Assembly (NCBI GenBank): GCA_002897735.1
Contig: BDTW01000057.1
Location: forward strand, 1 to 32,538
Source: a bacterium BMS3Bbin13
Lineage (GTDB): Bacteria > Pseudomonadota > Gammaproteobacteria > 21-64-14
Length of the DNA stretch: 32,538 nucleotides
Direction of reading: 5' to 3'
Below, piece after piece: positions 8,317 to 17,418 of this stretch (positions within the stretch are counted from its first letter, which is position 1; each line of letters begins with the position of its first letter). The position numbers and the translations under genes were made by a program. Below the pieces are notes generated by a model, which did no database searches, was not told the origin of the DNA, and saw only the letters and a list, made by a program, of their open reading frames with translations.

Positions 8317-10148
8317 TCGGGAATCTCCGGCAGGAACTCGCGCTCGCCGACCGGCGCGGGCACGGTGCGGTATTCGAACTGTGCGAACGCGCGGGTCGAC
8401 TCCCGGATCCGGGTGAGCTGCACGTAGAGCAGCCGCGCCCCCAGGTTCACGGCCAGCACCGTCCCCACCTCATACATCACCGCGGGCACGATGAGCGCGG
8501 CCACGGTCCGTTGCGGCCCCGGCATGGGGACCCCCAGGGCGCGAAAGTACTCCGTCCCGCCACCGGCCCCGACCACCGCCCGCGTCGCGACGGGCTCGGC
8601 CCGTTCCGCGAGCCGCTTGATGCCCATCTCCAGGTGCCCGCCGAGAGGGGCCCTGAGCCAGCGGACCACGCCCAGCGCCCACGCCTCCTCACCCGGGTTG
8701 GAATCGGAATCGGCGAAACCGACCAGTTGGCCGACCCGGACCCGGGTGGATGGCGGCGGAGCGCCGCATACCGCCAAGCCGCCGACGCTCACATCGGAAC
8801 ACTCCCAGAGGGACGACTCGAATCCGCGGGTCGTGGGGAGTTCGTCCACCGGGTAGGCGTAGATCTTCCCCCAGACGTCGTGCCGCCGATCGTCCGGGTC
8901 GAAGCGCGATTCGCGCGGGCGGACGATGCCGTTGCGCAGCCGCTCCTCCTCGCCGTGCCGCCCCCAGGGCTCCAGTTCCTTGGGCACCAGCGTCAACTGC
9001 GGGGACTCGCCCGCCGAGGGACCGTTGCGGATCCGCACCTCGTCCCACTCCGGGCGGAAGTCCGCCCCGCGCGACAGAAAGTAATGGCAGGTGCCGATGC
9101 CCACCACCAGGCGCAACGGCGCCGACTGCGGTGTCCGCCCCTGACGGCGCGGGGCGCGAGCCGACCACGCGCGGTGCAGGCGCAGCCACATGCCGCGCTC
9201 GAGGCGCTGCGCGAGCGACAGCCGCGCGCCCGTCCCGGCGCGTCGCCGCACACCGAAGGCGGTGATTCGCTCGGCAACCCGCCCCAGCACCGGAGCGACC
9301 TCCAGGATCCGCACGCCGCCCGCCGTCACCACACCGCCGGGAACGCCGAAGCCGGGCGGGGATTCGCCGTCGAGGGCGACGAAGAAGCGGCCGTCGACGC
9401 CATCCGGACCGGGCGGTTCGAGACGCGCCGCCGACACCCACTCTCCAAGCGCCCGATCGACCTCATGGGCCTCCCCCTGCATCAGATGGTAGGGATTGGC
9501 GAGCGCGAGCAACGCCGCGCGCTGATAGGCCCGGGACAGGTCCGCCAGGGCCGCGGCCGCGGGACCTGCACCGCCCGTCGCCCCCGAGAGCGCCTCGCCG
9601 TGGCGATACAGGCGATGCAGTTCGCCCCAGACGCCCTCGGGCACGGGGGCATAGACTCGATAGTGTTCCAACAGCATCCGACCGAGCGCCGCGGCGCTGC
9701 GCGCCAGGGCCTCCGGGTAGGCCGGCGCAGCCCCGGAGGGGCGGGCGGTGCCGAGCGCGGCGGCCGGCCGGGCCGCCAAGGCCTTTTCGGCGTAGGCACC
9801 CTCCTCCGCCAGGGCCAGCACGCGCGCCGCACAACGCCGATCGCGCTCGCGCAACGGCAGCATCGCCTGCGCGTAGCGCCCACCCAATGCCCCCATGACC
9901 CCCGCCACCGGCGCACGCAGCCGTGCGAACGCCTCGCGCCGCTGGTCCGCCGGCAGGCGGGTGCGGTTCAGTACCCGCAGGATCTCCAGCAGCAGATCGG
10001 CGGTACGCTCGGGATCGGCCAGCGGCAACCCCGCCACCCAGGCGTCGAGGGCCTTGGGGCGCAGGTCCGGACCGGCGCCGGGCGCCCGATCCTGATCCGG
10101 AATCCGCAATGGCGGCCCGGCCCGGAACGGGTCCGAAATCCAGGTCAT
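8304..10148 (-). CDS. Large protein with C-terminal PilZ-like domain (possible c-di-GMP receptor)
   Basis: I do not recognise a named homologue. The protein of about 614 aa is cytoplasmic by appearance, with no signal peptide or membrane helix. The first 300 residues are Ala/Leu/Arg-rich helices (LLLEILRVLNRTRLPADQRR, LANPYHLMQGEA). The last third contains a segment (SDVSVGGLAV, then GVVRWLRAPLGGHLEMGIKRL) that resembles the DxSxxG half of PilZ c-di-GMP domains; a clear upstream RxxxR partner is not obvious. The ATG at 10148 has GGAGGGAG upstream; the in-frame GTG at 10151 is equally possible, while the ATG at 10166 would include the ribosome site. It is divergent from a GGDEF-EAL protein 241 bp away, which supports a c-di-GMP link. 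Function is inference. Confidence 0.7.
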   Translation of the reverse strand: MTWISDPFRAGPPLRIPDQDRAPGAGPDLRPKALDAWVAGLPLADPERTADLLLEILRVLNRTRLPADQRREAFARLRAPVAGVMGALGGRYAQAMLPLRERDRRCAARVLALAEEGAYAEKALAARPAAALGTARPSGAAPAYPEALARSAAALGRMLLEHYRVYAPVPEGVWGELHRLYRHGEALSGATGGAGPAAAALADLSRAYQRAALLALANPYHLMQGEAHEVDRALGEWVSAARLEPPGPDGVDGRFFVALDGESPPGFGVPGGVVTAGGVRILEVAPVLGRVAERITAFGVRRRAGTGARLSLAQRLERGMWLRLHRAWSARAPRRQGRTPQSAPLRLVVGIGTCHYFLSRGADFRPEWDEVRIRNGPSAGESPQLTLVPKELEPWGRHGEEERLRNGIVRPRESRFDPDDRRHDVWGKIYAYPVDELPTTRGFESSLWECSDVSVGGLAVCGAPPPSTRVRVGQLVGFADSDSNPGEEAWALGVVRWLRAPLGGHLEMGIKRLAERAEPVATRAVVGAGGGTEYFRALGVPMPGPQRTVAALIVPAVMYEVGTVLAVNLGARLLYVQLTRIRESTRAFAQFEYRTVPAPVGEREFLPEIPERRP

Positions 10149-10389
10149 CACGCGTGCTCCCTCCATGATCCAGGCCCTGATCCGGCGCCGGCCCGAACCG
10201 GATTCGGGCCGCTCGACACCTCGGAGCGTTAGCGCCCGACCACCCGAAATCCTGAGGCGGCGCTCAAGTTCGGGCGATCCCGGCCGAAAAGTCCGTGGGG
10301 AGTTGCACGCCCCGGCCGGACGGTCTCAACCGGCCACACCTGCGGGCCATCCGAGGCGTTCCGGAGTCGCCCACGCCCAGACCAGGTTT

Positions 10390-13254
10390 ATGAAGCATCC
10401 GCCACACCAACCGCATCCGCCGCAAGACGGCCGGCCGCCCCGGGGACTGCGACGCGACGCGCGCATCCAGGCCAGCCGGCTCGATCTCCTCTACGCCCGT
10501 CACCGCGGCGGATCGCTCGCTGCCCTGTTGTTCGTAGCCCTGCTCTATCCGGCCCTGCGCCCGATCGTACCCCCGCTCCAGCTCATACCGTGGCTCGTCC
10601 TTGCGGCGCTGCTCGTAGTAGCGCGCTTCGGCCTGGTACACGCCTACTGGCGCCGGAAACGGCCTCTGGACCTGGGCGTCTGGTACCGCCGATTCAATGT
10701 CGCCACCCTGGCCGCGGGCCTCGTATGGGGGACCGGCGCCGTCCTGGTCGCGCGTTTCGGCGGCCCCGTACATCAGATGTTTCTGTCCTTCACCCTCTGG
10801 GGCCTGGGCGCCGCGGCACTCTCGGGGATGGCCGCCTCCGCCGCCTCGTTCCTGCTCTTCCTCGTGCCCGCCTTCGTACCCCCGGTGCTGTGGCTGTGCC
10901 TGAGCGGCGATCCGCTGCATGTGGCCATCGGCGCGATGACCCTGGCGTTCGGCGCACTGCTGGCATTGACCGCGCGCCGCCTGGACCGCACCCTGGCGCG
11001 CTCCTTCCAGCTCGGAATCGAGAACACCGATCTCATCGAACACCTCGCAACGGCACGCCGACAATCGGACCATGCCCGTACCCAGATCGAGACCACCAAC
11101 GTCGCGCTGGGCAAAGAAGTTCACGAACGCCGGCGCGCCGAGGACAAGATCCGCTCCTCCGAGACGCAGTTGCGCTCGATCCTCCACAACCTGCAAGACG
11201 TCGTGTACCGGACCGACGCTTGCGGACGCATCGTCTGGGCGACACCCTCGGTCGAGCAACTGCTTGCCTATCCGCCCGAGGAGTTCACCGGAATGACCTT
11301 CGCGGACCTGTACCGCGATCCCGACGCCGCCGCCGGCATGGAGCGGGAACTCGAGGTGCATTTCGGGATTCTGGAGAACTTCGAGGTGGCACTGCGTACG
11401 CGCACCGGGGCCACGGTGTGGGCGTCGATCAACGCCCACTTCTACCATGATGCGGCCGGCGCGATCGCCGGCATCGAAGGCGGCATCCGCGACATCAGCG
11501 GCCTGAAATACGCCCGTGAGGCACTGCACAAGGAGAAAGAGAAGATCCAGGTCACGCTCGAATCCATCGGCGACGGCGTACTCACCACCGACGTTACCGG
11601 CATCATCGAATACCTGAACCCGACCGCCGAACGACTCACCGGCTGGCACCTGCTCGAGGCACGCGGCCTGCCGCTGCACAAGATCCTGCACCTGATCGAC
11701 GAGACCACCCGGCGCGCGGTCGCCAATCCGGTCAAGCGCTGTCTGCGGGAGAACCGCGCGACCGTGGTGCCGGGCAACACGACCCTGTTGCACCGCGGGG
11801 CGGAACACGAGCATTCCATCGAGGTCACCGCCGCACCGATCCGCGACGGCGCCGACCGGGTGATCGGCGCGGTGGTGGCCCTGCACGACGTCACGCGGCT
11901 GCGCGGACTGGCGCGCCAGATGAGCCACCAGGCCACCCATGACGCGCTCACCGGTCTGATCAACCGCCGCGAGTTCGAGGTGCGCGTGAAGAACGCGCTG
12001 ATCACGGCGCGCAACGACCACAAACACCACGCGCTCTGCTACATAGACCTCGACCAGTTCAAGGTGGTCAACGACACCTGCGGGCATGGCGCCGGAGACG
12101 AACTGCTCAAACAGCTCACGCATCTGTTCCGCGACAAGATCCGCGAAAGCGACACGATCGCACGACTCGGCGGCGACGAGTTCGGGGCGCTGCTCGAGGG
12201 ATGCCCCTTGCAAAACGCCCGACTGGTCGCGGAGGACCTGCGACGCAGCGTGGAGGCCTTCCGGTTCACCTGGGAATCCAACACCTTCCGGGTCAGCGCC
12301 AGCATCGGCCTGGTCCCGATCACCGCCGACAGCGGCACGCTGTCCGATGTGCTCAGCGCCGCCGACGCCGCCTGCTACGTGGCCAAGGATCAGGGCCGCA
12401 ACCGGGTCCACCTCTACCAGCCGGACGACGGCGCCGTGGCTCAGCGCCAGGGCGAGATGCAGTGGATCCACCGTATCCAGCTCGCACTCGACGAGGACCG
12501 CTTCCGCCTCTACTACCAGCCGATCCTGCCGATCTCCCACCGGAGCACCGCCGGGCGGCACTGCGAACTGCTGCTGCGCATGCTCGACCGCACCGGCGAG
12601 GTGATCCCTCCCTGCGCGTTCATACCGGCGGCCGAGCGCTACCACCTCATGCCGGCCGTGGACCGCTGGGTCGTGCACTCGGCCATCACCTCGATGGCGC
12701 GCGGTGAAGGCGTGCTCAAGGATATGGACAGCTGCTCCATCAACCTCTCCGGGCAATCCCTGTCCGACGAGGGCTTCCTGGAGTTCTTCGTCGACCTCAT
12801 CGAGACATCCGGCATCGACGCGCATCACGTGTGCCTGGAAATCACCGAGACGGCGGTCATCGCCAATCTGGCCAGCGCCGGGCGGTTCATCTCAGTCCTG
12901 CGCGAGATGGGCTGCCGGTTCGCCCTCGACGACTTCGGCAGCGGGCTGAGTTCCTTCGCCTACCTCAAGAACCTGGCCGTCGACTATCTGAAACTCGACG
13001 GCAGCTACGTAAAGAATCTCGTCCATGACGGCACCGACCGCGCCATGGTCAAGGCGATCAACCAAGTGGCGCACGCCATGGGCATCCAGACTACCGCCGA
13101 GTTCGTGGAATCGGAAAACATCCTTAAAATCCTGCGGATGTTCAAGGTCGACTACGCCCAGGGCTACCACATCGGCAAGCCCCAACCGCTCGATGCACCC
13201 ATCGCCGCATCCGCTGTCACACCCGGCCCGCTACGGCAGGGCCAAAGCGCCTGA
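10390..13254 (+). CDS. Membrane PAS-PAS-GGDEF-EAL c-di-GMP turnover protein
   Basis: This is a 954-aa sensor enzyme that can make or degrade cyclic di-GMP at the inner membrane. In order: a hydrophobic region of about five or six helices (residues 35-180), a coiled linker, two PAS domains (about 256-376 and 378-500), GGDEF (about 510-680) and EAL (about 690-940). The GGDEF signature is intact at 594-598, with an RESD inhibitory I-site (RxxD) five residues before it. The EAL motif is ELLLR (E726), and ITETAVI, DDFGSGLSS, KLDGSYVKNL and AEFVES follow, so the catalytic set of a phosphodiesterase looks complete. Both activities are therefore possible. ATG 10390 follows AGG; the frame is open far upstream without family support. 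The adjacent PilZ-like gene may be its receptor. Confidence 0.92.
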   Translation: MKHPPHQPHPPQDGRPPRGLRRDARIQASRLDLLYARHRGGSLAALLFVALLYPALRPIVPPLQLIPWLVLAALLVVARFGLVHAYWRRKRPLDLGVWYRRFNVATLAAGLVWGTGAVLVARFGGPVHQMFLSFTLWGLGAAALSGMAASAASFLLFLVPAFVPPVLWLCLSGDPLHVAIGAMTLAFGALLALTARRLDRTLARSFQLGIENTDLIEHLATARRQSDHARTQIETTNVALGKEVHERRRAEDKIRSSETQLRSILHNLQDVVYRTDACGRIVWATPSVEQLLAYPPEEFTGMTFADLYRDPDAAAGMERELEVHFGILENFEVALRTRTGATVWASINAHFYHDAAGAIAGIEGGIRDISGLKYAREALHKEKEKIQVTLESIGDGVLTTDVTGIIEYLNPTAERLTGWHLLEARGLPLHKILHLIDETTRRAVANPVKRCLRENRATVVPGNTTLLHRGAEHEHSIEVTAAPIRDGADRVIGAVVALHDVTRLRGLARQMSHQATHDALTGLINRREFEVRVKNALITARNDHKHHALCYIDLDQFKVVNDTCGHGAGDELLKQLTHLFRDKIRESDTIARLGGDEFGALLEGCPLQNARLVAEDLRRSVEAFRFTWESNTFRVSASIGLVPITADSGTLSDVLSAADAACYVAKDQGRNRVHLYQPDDGAVAQRQGEMQWIHRIQLALDEDRFRLYYQPILPISHRSTAGRHCELLLRMLDRTGEVIPPCAFIPAAERYHLMPAVDRWVVHSAITSMARGEGVLKDMDSCSINLSGQSLSDEGFLEFFVDLIETSGIDAHHVCLEITETAVIANLASAGRFISVLREMGCRFALDDFGSGLSSFAYLKNLAVDYLKLDGSYVKNLVHDGTDRAMVKAINQVAHAMGIQTTAEFVESENILKILRMFKVDYAQGYHIGKPQPLDAPIAASAVTPGPLRQGQSA

Positions 13255-13333
13255 GGAGACACGGACACGGCGGGGGCCCGCGTGGAGTCGTGGTTTACAG
13301 TGTCATCGCAAATGTAATACGCTGCCGGACGCC

Positions 13334-14044
13334 ATGCGCCCGCCCTCACAGAACCGGCCGACCCGCCGCCTTTTCCACCACGGCGCGCGGATCCTGTTCC
13401 TGATCGGCGCCGTGCTGCTCGCGGCCTGCGCCACCCGGCCGCCGGCCGCGGGCGGTACGGCGCGGGCCGATCACGGCGGGCTGAAAGCGGTCGTAGCGAC
13501 GATCAAGCATGCGCGCCTCGCCTATCGGGCCGGGCGCTACGTGGAGGCGATGCGCCTGCTGACCCCCCTCGCCCGCGCGGGCAACGCCGGCGCGCAGTAC
13601 ACCATCGGCTATCTCTACTACTACGGCTACGGCACCAACCGCGATCCGCAACAGGCATTGAAGTGGATCCGCCGCGCGGCGGCCCGGGGCAACGCGCGGG
13701 CGATCACCGCACTGCGCACGATATTCTCGATGAGCGCGCGATCCGGCGCCGCCGTGCGTGCCGCCGACCCGATGGCGGCCGCGGAAGCGGCCTATCGCGC
13801 AGGGGACTACCGGCGCGCGCGCGCGGACTGGCTGCGACTGGCGGAGAACGGCGAGTGCCGGGCGCAACTCGCCCTCGCGCGCATGCACGAATTCGGCATC
13901 GGGGTGTCCGCGAGCTTCGCGCAGGCGGCCCGCTGGTACCACCTCGCCCTGCAACGCGGGTGCCCGAACGCCGACGCCGTCCTGCGCCTGGTCCGCCCGC
14001 GAAGGAATCCGCCGAAACCCGGCACACCCGCGCCCCGCAAGTGA
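13334..14044 (+). CDS. Sel1-like repeat lipoprotein
   Basis: A 236-aa exported protein. The N-terminus has Arg residues, a hydrophobic stretch and the lipobox LLAAC with the acylated Cys at position 32, so it should be anchored in a membrane by lipid. Two Sel1/TPR-type helical repeat blocks follow: AGNAGAQYTIGYLYYYGYGT plus QQALKWIRRAAARGNARA, and GECRAQLALARMHEFGIGVS plus AQAARWYHLALQRGCPNA. Such repeats bind partner proteins; the partner is unknown. The C-terminus is Pro/Arg-rich. It lies 79 nt after the GGDEF-EAL gene and may be co-transcribed with it. Confidence 0.85.
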   Translation: MRPPSQNRPTRRLFHHGARILFLIGAVLLAACATRPPAAGGTARADHGGLKAVVATIKHARLAYRAGRYVEAMRLLTPLARAGNAGAQYTIGYLYYYGYGTNRDPQQALKWIRRAAARGNARAITALRTIFSMSARSGAAVRAADPMAAAEAAYRAGDYRRARADWLRLAENGECRAQLALARMHEFGIGVSASFAQAARWYHLALQRGCPNADAVLRLVRPRRNPPKPGTPAPRK

Positions 14045-14108
14045 CGGCGAGGGCGGGGAACCCGAACCGGGAGGAAGCCCCGCCGATGCCGCGCCGCAAC
14101 CGCCTCGA

Positions 14109-14912
14109 TCACGGATAGATTTCCGGCACGAAGTTCTGATCCGACAACGGCGGCCTGACGTAGCCACGGCCCGCTTTTCGCTTCGGCAACTCAATGGGTT
14201 CCGGCGTCAGATCCCGATACGGAATCATGCTTAACAGGTGTGCGATACAATTGAGACGCGCATACCTTTTTACATCCGACTTCACGACATACCACGGGGC
14301 CTGCTTGATATCCGTGTAGGCGAACATCTGATCCTTGGCCCTGGAATACTCGACCCAGCACGAACGGGACTCGATGTCGATGGGACTGAGTTTCCAGCGC
14401 TTGTTGGGCTCTTCCAACCGGCGCTGGAAGCGGCGCTCCTGCTCCTCGTCGGAAATGGAGAACCAGTACTTGATCAGAATGATGCCGGAACGGACCAGCA
14501 TGCGCTCGAACTCGGGACAGGAACGCAGAAACTCCTCGTACTCCTCATCCGTGCAGAATCCCATCACCCGCTCGACGCCGGCACGGTTGTACCAACTGCG
14601 GTCGAAGAGCAGGATCTCGCCCGCCGCGGGCAAATGCGTGGCATAACGCTGAAAATACCACTGGCTTTTTTCCCTCTCGGTGGGAGCGGGCAGGGCCACG
14701 ACGCGGCAGACACGGGGGTTCAACTGCTGGGTGATCCGCTTGATGGCACTGCCCTTGCCGGCGGCGTCACGCCCTTCGAATATCACCACGACCTTGAGCC
14801 CCTCCTGTCTGACCCATTCCTGGAGTTTCACCAGTTCCAACTGGAGTTTGAACAGGGCTTCCTCATAGCTTTTCTGGTCCATTTTCTTTTTGGATATGTT
14901 TTCCACCTTCAC
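14109..14912 (-). CDS. ppk2: Polyphosphate kinase 2
   Basis: PPK2 moves phosphate between polyphosphate and nucleoside diphosphates or monophosphates. The 267-aa, single-domain protein has the Walker A loop FEGRDAAGKGSAIKR (K53), the lid region with RYATHLPAAGEI, and the Walker B region LLFDRSWYNRAGVERV. IKYWFSISDEEQERRFQRRL and SPIDIESRSCW are typical of the short one-domain class. The acidic/basic N-terminus MKVENISKKKMDQKSYEEAL fits the family, although the second Met (residue 11) could also be used. It lies 68 nt downstream of pilU on the same strand; shared transcription is possible, but a functional link is not obvious. Confidence 0.95.
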   Translation of the reverse strand: MKVENISKKKMDQKSYEEALFKLQLELVKLQEWVRQEGLKVVVIFEGRDAAGKGSAIKRITQQLNPRVCRVVALPAPTEREKSQWYFQRYATHLPAAGEILLFDRSWYNRAGVERVMGFCTDEEYEEFLRSCPEFERMLVRSGIILIKYWFSISDEEQERRFQRRLEEPNKRWKLSPIDIESRSCWVEYSRAKDQMFAYTDIKQAPWYVVKSDVKRYARLNCIAHLLSMIPYRDLTPEPIELPKRKAGRGYVRPPLSDQNFVPEIYP

Positions 14913-14980
14913 GGACAGGCCCCCTGATGTCTATATCGCATTTTCCAAGTACTCCGACTCCTTGAATTCGAATTCGCGCA

Positions 14981-16114
14981 TCAGGACCCCGGCGTCCCGT
15001 CCGAATCTTCGATCTGAAGTCCATCCGCCTCCTGCGCCAGTTCGCCGAGCCGGCCGCCATCGACCAAACGGATGCGCATCGCCAAATTATTGTGCGAGTC
15101 GGCGTGGCGCAACGCTTCCTCCCGGCCGATGCGCCCCGACCGATAGAGCGTGAAGAGCGCCTCATCGAAGGTCTGCATCCCCTCCTGCGCGCTACGCACC
15201 ATGGCCTCGCGGATTCCCGCAATCTCACCCCGGCGGATGAGTTCCTCCACGTAGGGCGAGTTGAGCAGGATCTCCACGGCCGGCACCCGCCGCCCGTCCA
15301 CGCCGAGCAGCAGGCGCTGACCGATCACCGCGCGCAGATTGAGCGAGAGGTCCAGGTGGAGCCGGGGGTGCGCATCCTGCGGGAAGAAGCTCACGATCCG
15401 CTCGAGCGCCTGCTCGGCGTTGTTGGCGTGCAGCGTCGAGAGGCACAAGTGCCCGGTCTCCGCGTAGGCGAGCGCGCTCCGCATCGTCTCGCGCTCGCGG
15501 ATCTCCCCGATCAGGATCACATCGGGCGCCTCGCGCAGGGCGTTTTTGAGCGCCGCCTCGTAGGAGTGGGTGTCGAGCCCCACCTCCCGTTGATCGACGA
15601 TGGAACGCCGGTGGCGATGCACGTACTCGATCGGATCCTCGATGGTCAGGATGTGGCCCGCCACGTTGCGGCTGCGCTGCTCGATCATGGCCGCCAGCGT
15701 GGTCGATTTTCCGGATCCGGTCGGACCGATGACGAGCACCAGCCCGCCCGGCAGCATTACCAGATCCGCAAGCCGCTGCGGCAGGCCCAACTCATCGATG
15801 GTCGGAATGCGCGATTTGAGAAAGCGCACGACCATCGCCACATCGCCGCGCTGGCGGTAGACGTTCACGCGGAAACGGCCGAGATCCGGCACCGAGACCG
15901 CGATGTTCTGCTCCAGGTCGCGCTCGAACTCCCGGCGCCGGACCTCGTTCATCAACGCATAGGCGAGTTCGCGCACACGCCCGGGTCCCAGCGGATCGTC
16001 ATCGAGCGGCGTGAGCACGCCTTCCACCTTGATCTGCACGGGCGCGCCGACACTGAAGAAGAGATCCGAGGCATCGCGCTCGACCATATGGTGCAGATAA
16101 TCGTTGATCTCCAT
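14981..16114 (-). CDS. pilU: Type IV pilus retraction ATPase-like protein PilU
   Basis: A hexameric motor ATPase that helps PilT retract type IV pili for twitching. The 377-aa protein has the N-terminal PAS-like domain, the Walker A loop GPTGSGKSTTLAAMIEQRSR (K136), the Asp box ILTIEDPIEYVH, Walker B DVILIGEIRERETM and the His box HLCLSTLHANNAEQALERI. The C-terminus (EEALRHADSHNNLAMRIRL, then LQIEDSD) follows PilU of Pseudomonas and not PilT, which ends differently. ATG 16114 has GAGGGGG upstream; the longer frame to 16333 has no family support. PilT and other pil genes are not in the window, so PilU stands alone with ppk2. Confidence 0.92.
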   Translation of the reverse strand: MEINDYLHHMVERDASDLFFSVGAPVQIKVEGVLTPLDDDPLGPGRVRELAYALMNEVRRREFERDLEQNIAVSVPDLGRFRVNVYRQRGDVAMVVRFLKSRIPTIDELGLPQRLADLVMLPGGLVLVIGPTGSGKSTTLAAMIEQRSRNVAGHILTIEDPIEYVHRHRRSIVDQREVGLDTHSYEAALKNALREAPDVILIGEIRERETMRSALAYAETGHLCLSTLHANNAEQALERIVSFFPQDAHPRLHLDLSLNLRAVIGQRLLLGVDGRRVPAVEILLNSPYVEELIRRGEIAGIREAMVRSAQEGMQTFDEALFTLYRSGRIGREEALRHADSHNNLAMRIRLVDGGRLGELAQEADGLQIEDSDGTPGS

Positions 16115-16414
16115 TCCCCGCCCCCTCAAGCGAGCCGCACCCGGCAGACCTCGTGGAACGAGGTACGGCGGAATCGACGCACTCCTCGGCGGGACGATCC
16201 GGGCGGTTGCGGCGCACCGAGCGTTGCGCGAGCATCCCGGACAGGGTGCCCGCCGCAAGGGAATGTCCGCCCACCAACACCGCGAAACCAAAAACGAAAC
16301 CCAACGGAATCGATTATCCATCGAAGAGCGCATCGGCTCGATTCAGTATATTCGATCTCTTCTCGAATCACGAGATCGAGCCCTTCCAACGACACATGAG
16401 CCCGAGGCAAGTCC

Positions 16415-16523
16415 GTGCCTTCCTCGAAGGCACCCGACCCCCCGACTTCACACCGATCCGGTCGTAGGATCGCGTTTCGACATCGAAGTGCCTTCCTCGA
16501 AGGCCCCCGACCCCTCGGCTTCA
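16415..16523. repeat. Pair of 36-nt direct repeats with 37-nt separation
   Basis: Copies at 16415-16450 and 16488-16523 begin GTGCCTTCCTCGAAGGC and end CTTCA, differing at three positions. The core CCTTC-CTC-GAAGG is itself a short hairpin. The intervening 37 nt has no repeat relation. With only two imperfect copies and no cas genes nearby I regard it as a dispersed intergenic repeat, not a CRISPR array. Confidence 0.5.
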
Positions 16524-16706
16524 CCGTCCCGACCCGGGGGACGCCTACGAGCGGATCGCCGCCGGGCTGCGCCCGGCCCGGTCGGGAAGAGGTGCCTGCG
16601 GCGCCATCCGCGCAAGGTCGCCCGCCTCATCGCCCGGTTCCGCGACCGCAATTTCCTTTGCAGAGGTTCAAGGAGTCAGAACCCCCCTTGAACTGCCCCC
16701 TTCCTC

Positions 16707-16974
16707 GTGACACCGCTTTCTCGTGACACCGCTCCGCGGTGTCACGCCTCCGTGAAGACCCAAAACCCTTGAATCTCCGCCCCCTTCCTCGTGACACCGC
16801 TCCGCGGTGTCACGCCTCCGCAAGACCCAAAACCCGCAAAACCCTCCCGTAGGCACTAAACTCGTATTTTGCCGAAACGAAACCCGTCTCTCGAAAGACA
16901 GGCAATTCCCGCGCTCCGATCATGTGGTTGAATCTCTGCCCCCCTTTCCTCGTGACACCGCTCCGCGGTGTCAC
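16707..16974. repeat. Three copies of a 23-nt perfect palindrome plus one half copy
   Basis: The sequence GTGACACCGC-TCC-GCGGTGTCAC (10-bp perfect stem, 3-nt loop) occurs at 16723-16745, 16791-16813 and 16952-16974, each preceded by CCTTTCCTC or CCTTCCTC and followed by GCCTCCG. A half copy stands at 16707-16716. Flanks also repeat (TTGAATCTC before, AAGACCCAAAACCC after). The arrangement resembles REP/BIME-type or other palindromic intergenic elements moved in trans; no REP-associated transposase is in the window. Confidence 0.7.
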
Positions 16975-17057
16975 GCCTCCGAAGACAGACGATTCCCGCA
17001 CTCCGATCATGCAGTTCCGGTGGAATAGTTCCGAAGAACACGGAGGCAGTGAAAAAA

Positions 17058-17234
17058 ATGAACAGGCCACGACGAGTTGCAATGATTCAGTGGGTCCTTG
17101 TCGGAGCCATAGGGTTCGGAATGATGGCCGTGCAGGGGGGAGTCGCACAGGGGATGGGGAGCAGAGTGAGACTGGTGCCGGACTATTTCGTCATTTGCAC
17201 CGCCACGCTGGACGGGCAAAATTTTCGCCGATGA
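17058..17234 (+). CDS. Possible small exported protein (58 aa), doubtful
   Basis: ATG at 17058 follows GGAGG with a rather long spacer. The peptide starts with two Arg, has a hydrophobic run (MIQWVLVGAIGFGMMAV) that could be a signal peptide, and a short remainder with one Cys. No family is recognised. It lies in a repeat-rich stretch and part of it overlaps an unlikely minus-strand frame. I list it only because the ribosome site plus signal-like start is better than in the other frames here. Confidence 0.25.
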   Translation: MNRPRRVAMIQWVLVGAIGFGMMAVQGGVAQGMGSRVRLVPDYFVICTATLDGQNFRR

Positions 17235-17418
17235 CGGATTTTCGCCCGTGATTCGTCGGGTTTTTCGAAGTCGACCGCGGTGCGGTATCGATCCTCGATG
17301 TCGGATTCCATCGCAAGAACGGCACCGGAAGGGCACGCCCTTTCAGGGCGCGGCATCGTCCCGGCCGAAGTACCGCCGTTTGCAGGGCGGGGAAGGAACC
17401 GCCGGCATCCGCCCGGGC

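Larger units (their letters stand above)
16115..17418. other. 1.3-kb region without a convincing gene, rich in repeats
   Basis: No frame here looks like a conserved protein; the ORFs mostly cross the repeats listed separately. Seen in it: a hairpin with an 8-bp stem at 16352-16379 (TCGATCTC/GAGATCGA), a pair of 36-nt repeats, three copies of a 23-nt palindrome, two related blocks reading CGATTCCCGCACTCCGATCATG, one possible small exported ORF (17058-17234) and a small hairpin CGCCCT-TTC-AGGGCG at 17336-17350 downstream of nrdG. It probably accumulates small mobile or selfish repeats between two operons. Confidence 0.6.

Noticed and set aside
10264-12828. 854-codon minus-strand ORF opposite the GGDEF-EAL gene
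   Set aside because: Its sequence is low-complexity Val/Ala/Gly/Asp/Gln text typical of the antisense of a GC-rich gene; the plus strand encodes clear PAS, GGDEF and EAL motifs.
16415-16523. CRISPR array with 36-nt repeats and a 37-nt spacer
   Set aside because: Only two copies, three mismatches between them, no cas genes near, and the repeat wording recurs as an intergenic hairpin.
17183-17320. Minus-strand ORF with MESDIEDRYRTAVDF
   Set aside because: It overlaps shadow frames of nrdG, has no good ribosome site and no recognised family.
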